From contig NZ_AEWH01000036.1 of the NCBI RefSeq assembly GCF_000190475.1, positions 27,948 to 91,947 on the forward strand: 64,000 bases of DNA. The letters run 5' to 3'. The notes beneath the pieces were generated by a model. That model worked only from the letters and a program-made list of their open reading frames with translations. It was not told the DNA's origin and searched no databases. Positions 28,059 through 36,630 of this stretch are shown piece after piece. Within the stretch, counting starts at the first letter, position 1. Every line of letters starts with the position of its first letter. Origin of the DNA: Ornithinibacillus scapharcae TW25 (GTDB lineage: Bacteria; Bacillota; Bacilli; Bacillales; Amphibacillaceae). Both the position numbers and the translations under genes were made by a program.

Positions 28059-28700
28059 TTATGACGAACTGGCTATTGCTACCTTCATTCGATGTAAACC
28101 AAAGAACCAAAGTAATACCATAAAAGGTACGACAAATAATGCCCAGTTATCCGTTACGAAACCTAAAATAAAATTATAAATTCCATGTAAGGTAACAGGA
28201 AGACCTAAAGCTAATACTATATTTCCTAATCTGTTTTGCTGATTCATTTTTGCCTTACCAAAGTAATAGCCCATAATGACACCAAATAATGCATGTGATG
28301 AAACTGGAAATAACGCACGACTGACAGCATATTCAATACCGTTAGCCAGTAAATAGAGAATATTTTCTACTGTAGCAAAACCTAGACTGATGGCAACAGC
28401 GTAAACAATACCATCGTAGTGAGCGTCAAATTCGGTATGCTGATAGATGACGTAGAGAAAAATAAACCATTTAAAAAACTCTTCCAGAAGAGCTACAATA
28501 AAGAAGGATTGAACAAATAAATTCCCAATTTGATCACTTTCAAATGCATATTGGATAAACATGATTGGAAATACAAGTAAACATCCATATATAAATGTTC
28601 TAATAATTAATGGTAGTGGCTCAGTTATTCTATCTTTCAAATAAAAAAATGACATTAGGCCTAAAGCTGGAGCCATCCCTAGGGAGATTATTGCCAACAT
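28059..28700 (-). CDS. prsW: Intramembrane protease PrsW
   Basis: A 213-residue polytopic membrane protease. In B. subtilis it makes the first cut in the anti-sigma factor RsiW to release SigW. The conserved glutamate motif EEFFKW is at 73-78. The second and third motifs FDAHYDGIVYAVAISLGFA (91-109) and SSHALFGVIMGYY follow. Length matches B. subtilis PrsW (about 218). sigW and rsiW are not in the window. Confidence 0.93.
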   Translation of the reverse strand: MLAIISLGMAPALGLMSFFYLKDRITEPLPLIIRTFIYGCLLVFPIMFIQYAFESDQIGNLFVQSFFIVALLEEFFKWFIFLYVIYQHTEFDAHYDGIVYAVAISLGFATVENILYLLANGIEYAVSRALFPVSSHALFGVIMGYYFGKAKMNQQNRLGNIVLALGLPVTLHGIYNFILGFVTDNWALFVVPFMVLLWFFGLHRMKVAIASSS

Positions 28701-28790
28701 ATATAAACCCTTCCCCTCCTAATTACATTAATCGTACCATTTTACCAGACAATTGGAAATACATATTTCGTAAGAAAAGCAGGTGTATTG

Positions 28791-29762
28791 ATGAAAAAGA
28801 TTATTATTGTTCATACAGGTGGAACTATCTCGATGCTAGAAAATAAAGAAACAGGAGAAGTAAATACGACGAATGAGCACCCTTTATCTAACATTCCATA
28901 CAACTTTGGAGAAGACATCTTTATTGATGAGCACATGGAATTCTCATTACCATCTCCCCATATAACACCAAAACATATGTTAATACTTGCTCAAAAGGTA
29001 GAAGAATTATTGTTAGAATACGATGGAGTTGTTATTACACACGGAACAGATACACTAGAAGAAACGGCATATTTTTTAGACTTGGTATTAGATAGTGAAA
29101 AGCCTGTCATTTTAACAGGAGCAATGAGATCTAGTAATGAAATCGGTTCTGATGCCCTATATAATTTAATAAGTTCTATACGTGTAGTCCAAAGTCCTGA
29201 TGCTTATTCTAAAGGTGTACTAGTAGTGATGAATGATGAAATTCATAGTGCAATCAATGTCACGAAGACTTCAACTAGTAATATCGCGACTTTTCAGAGT
29301 CCACAATATGGGCCTATCGGGATCATTACAAAAGAATCCATTATTTTTCACCATCAGCTCGTCACACGCACTACCTATCCAGTTACTACTATCACAAAGA
29401 ATGTCCCTTTATTAAAGGCGTATGCTGGAATGGACAGTAACATATTGGAGCTAATCTGTAAGGGGAATCCCGATGGAATTGTTTTAGAGGGGTTAGGACA
29501 AGGTAACTTACCTAAAGACGTAATGCCAGCAATAAAGAAAATATTGGCAAATAACATCCCTATCGTTTTGGTCTCAAGAAGTTTTAGAGGGACTGTACAA
29601 CCAACTTATGCCTATGAGGGTGGCGGAAAGCAGTTAAAAGAGTTGGGAGTTATTTTTACCAACGGATTAACAGGACCTAAAGCAAGATTAAAATTAATGA
29701 TTGCTTTAGAGAATAATTTTGATATAACTGTAATAAGAGAAATATTTGAAAATGACTATTAA
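28791..29762 (+). CDS. ansA: Type I L-asparaginase
   Basis: A 323-residue cytoplasmic enzyme hydrolysing asparagine to aspartate and ammonia. Nucleophile motif HTGGTISM lies at 8-15, and the second catalytic stretch THGTDTLEETAYF in the first third. I start at the ATG at 28791, since the TTG one codon earlier sits too close to the site AGGTG. It is one of the few plus-strand genes and is transcribed divergently from prsW. Confidence 0.94.
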   Translation: MKKIIIVHTGGTISMLENKETGEVNTTNEHPLSNIPYNFGEDIFIDEHMEFSLPSPHITPKHMLILAQKVEELLLEYDGVVITHGTDTLEETAYFLDLVLDSEKPVILTGAMRSSNEIGSDALYNLISSIRVVQSPDAYSKGVLVVMNDEIHSAINVTKTSTSNIATFQSPQYGPIGIITKESIIFHHQLVTRTTYPVTTITKNVPLLKAYAGMDSNILELICKGNPDGIVLEGLGQGNLPKDVMPAIKKILANNIPIVLVSRSFRGTVQPTYAYEGGGKQLKELGVIFTNGLTGPKARLKLMIALENNFDITVIREIFENDY

Positions 29763-29794
29763 AAAACATGCACCTGATTATGGTGCATGTTTTT
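29762..29794. terminator. Bidirectional terminator between ansA and the LLM oxidoreductase
   Basis: A perfect 13-bp stem (AAAAACATGCACC with GGTGCATGTTTTT) with a seven-base loop. It ends in T on the plus strand and in T on the minus strand too. It lies between two convergent genes. Confidence 0.9.
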
Positions 29795-29802
29795 ACTTTA
29801 TA

Positions 29803-30849
29803 TTAACCATTTTCCCATTTATTAACTTCAGATCGAACAATTGGTGCTACTTCTTCTCCTAATAATCGTATGGCCTGCATCACTTCTTCGTGTGGCATAG
29901 AACCAACTGGCACGTGAAGCATGAATCTTGTTATCCCAACATTTTTACGAAGGAAAATAATCTTCTCGGCAACAGTTTGTACATCTCCAGCATACAATGC
30001 TCCCTCTAGACTACACGCATGATCAAATGTGTCTCTAGTATACGGCGCCCAACCACGTTCTTTTGCAAGTACATTCATTGCCTGTTGCGTTGGCGGGAAG
30101 AACTTTTCAATTGCCTCCTCATTACTCTTCGCTACGAACCCATGAGAGTGGGATGCTACAGTAAGATTCGATGGATCATGTCCGGCTTTAATCGCAGCTC
30201 TTTTATATAGCTCTACTAAGGGTGCGAATTGAAGTGGACTTCCACCGATAATAGCCAAAACAAGGGGAAGACCTAGTAGCCCTGCACGAATAACCGAATC
30301 CGGTGTACCACCACTAGCTATCCAAACAGGAATAGGATTCTGTACGGAGCGTGGATATACACCACGATTATGTATGGATGCCCTATGCTTACCTTCCCAA
30401 TTAACAATCTCCGATTCACGAATCGTTAATAATAACTCTAATTTTTCATCAAAGAGTTCATTATAGTCCTGTAAGTCATATCCAAACAGCGGAAATGATT
30501 CGATGAAAGAACCTCTACCAGCCATAATTTCTGCACGACCATTTGATATCGCATCTACCGTTGCAAACTCTTGATAAACACGAACTGGATCATCCGATGA
30601 CAATACCGTAACAGCACTAGTCAAACGAATACGATTTGTACGAGCGGCTGCTGCAGCTAATACTACTGCTGGTGTAGAAACAGCGTAATCTTTACGATGA
30701 TGCTCGCCTACTCCAAAGACATCTAAGCCGACTTGATCAGCTAGAACTATCTCTTCTACAACATCACGAATTCTTTCACTATGACTTAGTACTCTCCCTG
30801 TGTGAACATCTGGTGTTGTCTCAGCAAATGTTGTGATCCCAATCTCCAT
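29803..30849 (-). CDS. LLM-class flavin-dependent oxidoreductase
   Basis: A 348-residue luciferase-like monooxygenase family protein, a TIM barrel that normally uses reduced flavin. Family features are the opening MEIGITTF, GEHHRKDY near 47-54, IRLTSAVTVLSSDDPVRVYQ near 74-93, and GRAEIMAGRGSF near 103-114. The substrate cannot be told from sequence. It has no counterpart at this place in B. subtilis and lies just downstream of bdr. A good binding site (AAAGGAGA) precedes the ATG. Confidence 0.88.
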   Translation of the reverse strand: MEIGITTFAETTPDVHTGRVLSHSERIRDVVEEIVLADQVGLDVFGVGEHHRKDYAVSTPAVVLAAAAARTNRIRLTSAVTVLSSDDPVRVYQEFATVDAISNGRAEIMAGRGSFIESFPLFGYDLQDYNELFDEKLELLLTIRESEIVNWEGKHRASIHNRGVYPRSVQNPIPVWIASGGTPDSVIRAGLLGLPLVLAIIGGSPLQFAPLVELYKRAAIKAGHDPSNLTVASHSHGFVAKSNEEAIEKFFPPTQQAMNVLAKERGWAPYTRDTFDHACSLEGALYAGDVQTVAEKIIFLRKNVGITRFMLHVPVGSMPHEEVMQAIRLLGEEVAPIVRSEVNKWENG

Positions 30850-30864
30850 TATAAAATCTCCTTT

Positions 30865-31848
30865 TTATGAAATAGCTTGCTTGATAGCTTTTGCGATTTG
30901 TGCTCCATGGAATCGTCCATTCTCAATAAATATCTCATTATTGTTATTACCAGCAGCCACTACACCAGCAACAAAAACTCCATTTACGTTTGTTTCATAT
31001 GTAGCTTCATCATAGAGTGGTTTACCATTTTCTTCATTAAATTGCACGCCAATACTTTTGATTAAATCGAAATTTGGTCGATAGCCTGTCATTGCAAAAA
31101 CAAAGTCATTTGCAATTTTTTCCTCTCGATCCTGTACGGTATAATAGACATAGTCATCCGTAATCTTCTTCACATGTGCATGAAAAACCATTTTTATGAT
31201 ATCCTTGCGAACTAAAGAATCAAAGTCCGGCAAGATCCAAGGCTTAATGCTCTTTGAATAGGTCTCTCCACGATAAAGTACTGTAATGTTAGCTCCCGCC
31301 TTATGCAATTCAAGTGCAGCATCGACGGCAGAGTTCTTACCACCAATAACTGTAACATTTTTATTATAGTACGGATGACCTTCTTTAAAATAATGCTTAA
31401 CCTTTGGAAGATTTTCTCCTGGTACGTTCATATAATTCGGTTGATCATAATAGCCTGTAGCAAAAACTACGAAATTAGCTTCATATTGCTTTTCTTCCCC
31501 AGACTCCTCTATTGTCGTAACGATAAATTTCTGGTCTTCTCTTCTAACTGTCATAACTTTTTCGAAAGAATTCACACGAAGCTTCAACCGTTCTGTAACA
31601 TTTCGATAGTAGGCTAACGCTTGATTCCTCACAGGTTTTTGTCGCTCTGTGATAAAAGGGATTCCACCAATTTCCAGCTTTTCACTTGAACTGAAGAAGG
31701 TTTGGTGGGTTGGATAATGATAAATAGAATTTACGACATTACCTTTTTCAAGAATTAATGCATCGATTTCTTCATTTTGTAATGCTATAGAGCAAGCAAG
31801 TCCACATGGCCCCGCCCCAACAATAATAACCTTTTCCTTCTGTCTCAT
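30865..31848 (-). CDS. bdr: Bacillithiol disulfide reductase Bdr (YpdA)
   Basis: A 327-residue NADPH- and FAD-dependent flavoprotein. The N-terminal FAD loop GAGPCG is at 11-16, with the NADP-binding VIGGKNSAVDAA in the middle and the ATG-type segment FVFATGYYD near 130. It reduces bacillithiol disulfide to keep the cytoplasm reduced. The start is the ATG at 31848; the GTG three codons earlier overlaps the site AAAGGAAGTG. It lies between gudB and the LLM gene, next to gudB (ypcA) as in B. subtilis. Confidence 0.9.
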   Translation of the reverse strand: MRQKEKVIIVGAGPCGLACSIALQNEEIDALILEKGNVVNSIYHYPTHQTFFSSSEKLEIGGIPFITERQKPVRNQALAYYRNVTERLKLRVNSFEKVMTVRREDQKFIVTTIEESGEEKQYEANFVVFATGYYDQPNYMNVPGENLPKVKHYFKEGHPYYNKNVTVIGGKNSAVDAALELHKAGANITVLYRGETYSKSIKPWILPDFDSLVRKDIIKMVFHAHVKKITDDYVYYTVQDREEKIANDFVFAMTGYRPNFDLIKSIGVQFNEENGKPLYDEATYETNVNGVFVAGVVAAGNNNNEIFIENGRFHGAQIAKAIKQAIS

Positions 31849-31882
31849 ATCTAACACTTCCTTTTCCTATCTGCCAAAACCA

Positions 31883-31916
31883 AAAAACTCTTATCTATTG
31901 TATGATAAGAGTTTTT
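31883..31916 (-). terminator. Terminator after gudB
   Basis: A perfect 13-bp stem (AAAAACTCTTATC with GATAAGAGTTTTT) with an eight-base loop, continuing into TTGGTTTTGG on the minus strand. It lies 16 bases past the gudB stop. Confidence 0.85.
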
Positions 31917-31931
31917 AAATAAATTATTACC

Positions 31932-33212
31932 TTACACCCATCCACGGAAACGTGATGCCTCTGCCATCTTTCTTACACCAACCATGTAAGCAGCAAGGCG
32001 CATATCAACTCTTCTCGTTTCTGCAGTATCATAAATTGAATTGAAAGCTTTCACCATGTTTTGATATAATTTCTCTTCAATTTCTTCTTCTGTCCAATAG
32101 AATCCTTGATTATTCTGTACCCATTCAAAGTATGAAACCGTAACCCCACCTGCAGAAGCAAGTACATCCGGTACCAACAAGATGCCTCTTTCAGTAAGAA
32201 TTTTAGTAGCTTCCATAGTAGTCGGTCCATTTGCTGCTTCAACAACTATACTTGCTTTGATATTATGGGCATTTTCTTTTGTTATTTGATTTTCTACAGC
32301 TGCTGGTACAAGAATATCACATTCACATTCTAATAATTCTTTATTTGAAATCGTATTATCGAATAGTTTCGTTACTGTTCCAAAGCTGTCACGACGATCA
32401 AGTAAATAATCGATATCTAAACCTTCCGGATCATATAACGCTCCATAAGCATCCGATATACCAACAACTACTGCACCTGCATCGTGTAAGAATTTAGATA
32501 AAAAGCTTCCTGCGTTACCAAATCCTTGAACAATGACTTTAGCACCTTCTACACTCATATTACGCTTTTTAGCAGCTTCATTAATACAAATTGTAACCCC
32601 TTTTGCCGTTGCAGATTCTCTACCGTGTGATCCGCCTAAAACAATTGGTTTACCTGTGATGAAACCAGGGCTGTTAAATTCATCAATTCTGCTATATTCA
32701 TCCATCATCCATGCCATAATTTGTGAATTTGTGAATACGTCTGGAGCAGGAATATCTTTAGTAGGTCCTACGATTTGACTTACTGCTCTTACATATCCGC
32801 GACTTAAGGCTTCTAGTTCACGAAATGACATTTCACGAGGATCACAAATAATTCCGCCTTTTCCTCCACCATATGGAAGGTCAACGATACCTGCTTTTAA
32901 ACTCATCCAAATAGATAATGCTTTTACTTCTCTTTCTGTTACGTCTGGGTGGAATCTAATTCCCCCTTTAGTAGGTCCTACTGCATCATTATGTTGCGCA
33001 CGATATCCAGTGAAGATTTTAGTTGAACCATCATCCATACGTACAGGAATTCTAACTGTCATCATACGAAGAGGCTCTTTTAACAACTCATAAACTTCAT
33101 CAGGGTAACCCAATTTCTCCAGTGCGTTTTTTACAACAGTTTGAGTTGAACTCAGAACATCCAATTGACTATTTTTCTCTTTGGTAGAATCTGCTGCTTT
33201 TTCGGCTACCAT
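31932..33212 (-). CDS. gudB: NAD-dependent glutamate dehydrogenase
   Basis: A 426-residue catabolic glutamate dehydrogenase, converting glutamate to 2-oxoglutarate and ammonia. The catalytic stretch GIVDLPYGGGKGG and the dinucleotide-binding VQGFGNAGSFL are intact. The nine-base active-site duplication that inactivates gudB in laboratory B. subtilis 168 is absent, so the enzyme should work. A vegetative promoter and a CcpA-like site lie upstream. rocG is an alternative name that sequence alone does not exclude. Confidence 0.93.
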   Translation of the reverse strand: MVAEKAADSTKEKNSQLDVLSSTQTVVKNALEKLGYPDEVYELLKEPLRMMTVRIPVRMDDGSTKIFTGYRAQHNDAVGPTKGGIRFHPDVTEREVKALSIWMSLKAGIVDLPYGGGKGGIICDPREMSFRELEALSRGYVRAVSQIVGPTKDIPAPDVFTNSQIMAWMMDEYSRIDEFNSPGFITGKPIVLGGSHGRESATAKGVTICINEAAKKRNMSVEGAKVIVQGFGNAGSFLSKFLHDAGAVVVGISDAYGALYDPEGLDIDYLLDRRDSFGTVTKLFDNTISNKELLECECDILVPAAVENQITKENAHNIKASIVVEAANGPTTMEATKILTERGILLVPDVLASAGGVTVSYFEWVQNNQGFYWTEEEIEEKLYQNMVKAFNSIYDTAETRRVDMRLAAYMVGVRKMAEASRFRGWV

Positions 33213-33266
33213 GAATTTACCTCCTAAGGAACAAATAAATATTTATAATAGCTATTCTCAGAGATT

Positions 33267-33294
33267 AGTATACACGTTAAAAACAAATATGCAA
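33267..33294 (-). promoter_or_regulatory. SigA-type promoter of gudB
   Basis: On the minus strand TTGCAT (-35), a 16-base spacer and TATACT (-10) lie 55-80 bases before the gudB start. The spacer is one base short of ideal, and the -10 is strong. Confidence 0.6.
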
Positions 33295-33334
33295 TATATA
33301 AATACTCTTTTTCGCATTTATTTTTACAAATCAA

Positions 33335-33348
33335 TGAAAACGCTTACC
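33335..33348. promoter_or_regulatory. CcpA-binding (cre)-like site upstream of gudB
   Basis: TGAAAACGCTTACC agrees with the catabolite-response element TGWNANCGNTNWCA at all but the last base. It lies about 40 bases upstream of the gudB -35. Carbon catabolite control is known for rocG in B. subtilis; regulation here is inferred. Confidence 0.45.
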
Positions 33349-33395
33349 AACATATAACATTACTGTTCTAAAAAGTATTTCTCACCAGTCTCTAG

Positions 33396-33974
33396 TTAAT
33401 TAAATGCGTCGATAATAGTTTGAATTGCATTAGACTTTATGATAATCTTCCCGTATTCCTTTAATCTATAGGAGGTTACGATACTTGGATTCGCAAATTC
33501 AGACATCAGTGCAATAATATTTTCTTTGTTATTACCGTTAAGTTCCTCTCTATTTAACAGCATATAATAGCGATTTCCCATATAAAATACTTGACCGCCA
33601 TTAACGGAAAGTGTGCTTAGATAGGAAGATACTTGTATTACATTTTCGAAGTCATCAAATGAAAAAATTAATTCTTTGCTCTCATCTAGTGTCACTTTCA
33701 TTTCAATGAAATCCTCATCCCAATCTATAGTATCAGAGTTTTGAGTTACAATGACATGCATGCCTTGTGCCTGCATTAAGTAAACCTGAACATATAGTTT
33801 ACCTTCTAATTCAAATCCTAGTTCAGAGCTAGCTTCATACATTACATCCGTAAAGAGGTTCTGAATGGTAGTGGCATCATGTAAAAACTCCTCTTTATTA
33901 AATCCCCGTTCTACGAGGTCATCAAACGTTAGAAAAATGGTAAATTGACTACTGGACACCCTTTCAATACGCAC
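33396..33974 (-). CDS. mecB: MecA-family ClpC adaptor protein (MecB/YpbH)
   Basis: A 192-residue MecA paralogue. MRIERVSSSQFTIFLTFDDL at the N-terminus and an acidic middle match the family. The C-terminal domain, which contacts ClpC, is conserved. Length matches B. subtilis MecB/YpbH (about 194) and the neighbourhood is the ypb one, which favours MecB over MecA. A strong site GAGGAGGA precedes the ATG. Confidence 0.88.
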   Translation of the reverse strand: MRIERVSSSQFTIFLTFDDLVERGFNKEEFLHDATTIQNLFTDVMYEASSELGFELEGKLYVQVYLMQAQGMHVIVTQNSDTIDWDEDFIEMKVTLDESKELIFSFDDFENVIQVSSYLSTLSVNGGQVFYMGNRYYMLLNREELNGNNKENIIALMSEFANPSIVTSYRLKEYGKIIIKSNAIQTIIDAFN

Positions 33975-34123
33975 ATAGCATCCTCCTCAAATTAACAGAT
34001 TCATGTCAAATACTAGGAATAACTTCCATATACGACCTATATTTATGTGTATCGTTTTTATTAGTATATGCTTGAGTAAGAATTGTTGAACATGATACAA
34101 GTTAATCTTTCAGAGCCATTAGA

Positions 34124-34145
34124 AAACTTGGCATGAGCCAAGTTT
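34124..34145 (-). terminator. Terminator of the ypbB-recQ-ypbD operon
   Basis: A perfect 9-bp stem (AAACTTGGC with GCCAAGTTT) and a four-base loop, followed by TTCTAATGG on the minus strand. It is about 54 bases past the last gene. The rest of 33975-34198 is AT-rich without an open frame. Confidence 0.65.
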
Positions 34146-34198
34146 GTAGACTTAGAAAGCTTGAAAAGCATATTATTGTTTATTAAGCTTCTATTGCA

Positions 34199-34522
34199 TT
34201 ACATTATTAGAAATATATACACACCTAAAATTAAAACAACAAGCATGATTACCATTAGAAGCCTTAACAAAGGTTTGCTAATTTTGAAATGAACTTTCTT
34301 ATTTTCATAACCATGAACAACGCTTCTTGGTGGGAGATTTAGTACATTCATTTCACTTGTTTCGACCCGTTCCTGGTCTAGGTTACTATCTTCCGCTTCG
34401 GCTACAGAAATATCATCATTTGTGGGTACTGAATGCTCTTGCTCAGAATGATTATTCAGTTCGTTTAATATGGCACGCAATTCTTTTGCTTGATCATCTT
34501 TTTCCACTTTTACATTTTCCAT
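34199..34522 (-). CDS. Small single-pass membrane protein at the ypbE position
   Basis: A 107-residue protein, started at the ATG at 34522 behind GGGGTG, which overlaps the end of ypbD. The first 60 residues are acidic and disordered-looking, followed by LPPRSVVHG, a basic stretch and one C-terminal helix (about 87-105). In B. subtilis ypbE sits here, but that protein is about 240 residues with a LysM domain after the helix, which is missing here. I do not recognise a function. It could be a shortened YpbE or an unrelated small protein. Confidence 0.6.
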   Translation of the reverse strand: MENVKVEKDDQAKELRAILNELNNHSEQEHSVPTNDDISVAEAEDSNLDQERVETSEMNVLNLPPRSVVHGYENKKVHFKISKPLLRLLMVIMLVVLILGVYIFLIM

Positions 34523-34523
34523 T

Positions 34524-35099
34524 CTATTCACCCCAGACATGATAACGGATTAGTAATCCTAATAAAAAATCCACCAAAAAATGAATTGTAATTGTGGCAA
34601 GTATATTGCCTGTTAGTTCAAAAATATAACCAATGATGAAGCTTACAAATAGAGTAGAAATAAGTAGCACTGGCTTTCGCAGATAACGAATATGAACTAC
34701 TGTAAAAAAGAGGCTAGCAAAAAGGAAGCCGAAAGTCGTTTGAATAACTCCTCGGAACAGAACCTCCTCAGATACGGCAATTAATAGGGTTAAACAGAAA
34801 ATATATGGAACGGATATTTTGGAAAAGATTCGTTGATTAATTCCATCATCATTAAAATACCTATAAGGTAAAATACGAATTAATATAAGGTCAATAATTA
34901 CAATACCAATTCCCGGTATTATCCCATAGTAAACTATTTCAGTGGGATCAAATTGCACCATTTTAACCCAATTATTGACATGGTCAAAAAGAAATAAACT
35001 CAGTATAAAACCTATTAGGAGGAACAATAATTGAGATATAACGACAGATTGTCTTAGCTCTTTATCTGAAATATGTTTGATGATTTCACTCTGTTTCAT
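34524..35099 (-). CDS. ypbD: YpbD, CPBP-family intramembrane glutamic protease
   Basis: A 191-residue protein with about six membrane helices. The CAAX protease/bacteriocin-processing motif is EEVLFRGVIQ near 109-118, with FTVVHIRY and HFLVDFLLG as second and third motifs. Substrate unknown. Its start lies inside the end of recQ (14-base overlap), so the two are translationally coupled. Confidence 0.85.
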   Translation of the reverse strand: MKQSEIIKHISDKELRQSVVISQLLFLLIGFILSLFLFDHVNNWVKMVQFDPTEIVYYGIIPGIGIVIIDLILIRILPYRYFNDDGINQRIFSKISVPYIFCLTLLIAVSEEVLFRGVIQTTFGFLFASLFFTVVHIRYLRKPVLLISTLFVSFIIGYIFELTGNILATITIHFLVDFLLGLLIRYHVWGE

Positions 35100-36630
35100 G
35101 ATAATCCCCTATTAGCAATAGCCGCTTGAGCTTTTTCTCCCATGTAGGCAAATTAATTTCAGTTCTCGACTCTACGGGGTTAAAGTTCTTTAAGGTTATT
35201 CCACAATTGCTACAACAGTATTCATCTACCGGTGTATACCCCTTTTGAAATTTGCTATAGAGCTCTTCTCTTAAACAATTAGTAGTTTGTAGCCAGTGAA
35301 GCATGTCCCTTAATTTGTCATGCTTGAGATTTAACCGTTCGTTTCGTGTATATTTTATTTGTTGAAATATTTTAGCATGATGTTGCTCATATTTTAAACC
35401 ATTTTCATATTTGATGCCATGTTTTTCTAGCTGGGCAATTAAAAATCTCCATTGGGTCTCACTAATCTCTAAAGCGGACTGTACCACATTCCCATCTGCG
35501 GGTATGGGTTGGTCTTGTTTATGCAAATGATTGAGATATCGATATGCACGATTTAGGTCTTCATCTGTTGGTAATTCATTCTCGATTAATTGTTTAGGAA
35601 GAAATTCATCTTGTTTCGCATAAAGAACGATACTTATGCTCTGTTTTCCATCCCGACCAGCTCTCCCTATTTCCTGAATAAACGATTCAATTTGTCCAGG
35701 GAAATGATAATGAAAAACAAACCGAATATTATTTTTATTAATTCCCATACCAAAAGCACTAGTACAGCAGATAATATCAATCTGGTCATTCATAAACTGT
35801 TGTTGGATAGAGATTCTATCCACGGCTTCCATCCCCCCATGATAAAAGGCGATTCGGTGATTGGGTAACCTTTGGGACAGTTTGAATGAGACAGTCTCAG
35901 CTGCTAATTTACTAGAAAAATAAATAAGTGTTGGTACCCTATGATTTTTAAGGGTATTGGAAATAATGTCAATCTTTTCATCATTTGTCATTACTTCTTG
36001 GATAGTTAAAGCAATGTTATGGCGATCCATAGGATATATATGTCTTTTAATTGCTTGTCTATCAATTGAATGAATTATATCATCTTGTACCTCTTTTGTA
36101 GCTGTTGCACTAAGGGCTAGCACTGGTGGATTACCTAATATTTCCATGACTAGTTTTAGTTTTTGATAATCTGGCCTAAACTCATGGCCCCATTGGGAAA
36201 TACAATGGGCCTCATCAATTACAAACAAGGAAATGTTTACGTTTTTGAGATAGTGCAAAAGTTCTTGTTGTTGCAATATTTCAGGAGATACATATAGTAA
36301 CTTATAACGACCTAATGACTGATATATTCTCCGCTTACTCTCATAATCTAAAAAACTATTAATCGCTATAGTATCTTTGAAATTCATTGCTTTCAACTCT
36401 TTAACTTGGTCCATCATAAGAGAAATCAGTGGTGAGACCACAATCGTAACACCATCAAGAAGACGAGCCGGTAATTGATAACAGATAGATTTACCGGTAC
36501 CTGTCGGGAGAATTCCTAAGACATCATGGCCATTCAGTACATCCATGATAATTTCCTTCTGTCCCACTCGAAATGTACTGTATCCAAAATATCTCTTTAA
36601 TTCTTCTTCTAGTCTGTATGAGTTAGTCAT
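35086..36630 (-). CDS. recQ: RecQ-family ATP-dependent DNA helicase
   Basis: A 514-residue 3'-5' helicase for recombination and fork repair. Walker A is GILPTGTGKS near 39-48, with DEAH box VIDEAHCISQWGHEFRPDY and motif VI QEIGRAGRDGK. A cysteine cluster (CCSNC) sits near the C-terminus. The start ATG at 36630 follows GGGGG with nine bases and overlaps the ypbB stop. The ypbB-recQ pair is conserved in Bacillaceae. It corresponds to B. subtilis RecQ (about 496), not RecS. Confidence 0.93.
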   Translation of the reverse strand: MTNSYRLEEELKRYFGYSTFRVGQKEIIMDVLNGHDVLGILPTGTGKSICYQLPARLLDGVTIVVSPLISLMMDQVKELKAMNFKDTIAINSFLDYESKRRIYQSLGRYKLLYVSPEILQQQELLHYLKNVNISLFVIDEAHCISQWGHEFRPDYQKLKLVMEILGNPPVLALSATATKEVQDDIIHSIDRQAIKRHIYPMDRHNIALTIQEVMTNDEKIDIISNTLKNHRVPTLIYFSSKLAAETVSFKLSQRLPNHRIAFYHGGMEAVDRISIQQQFMNDQIDIICCTSAFGMGINKNNIRFVFHYHFPGQIESFIQEIGRAGRDGKQSISIVLYAKQDEFLPKQLIENELPTDEDLNRAYRYLNHLHKQDQPIPADGNVVQSALEISETQWRFLIAQLEKHGIKYENGLKYEQHHAKIFQQIKYTRNERLNLKHDKLRDMLHWLQTTNCLREELYSKFQKGYTPVDEYCCSNCGITLKNFNPVESRTEINLPTWEKKLKRLLLIGDYHETE

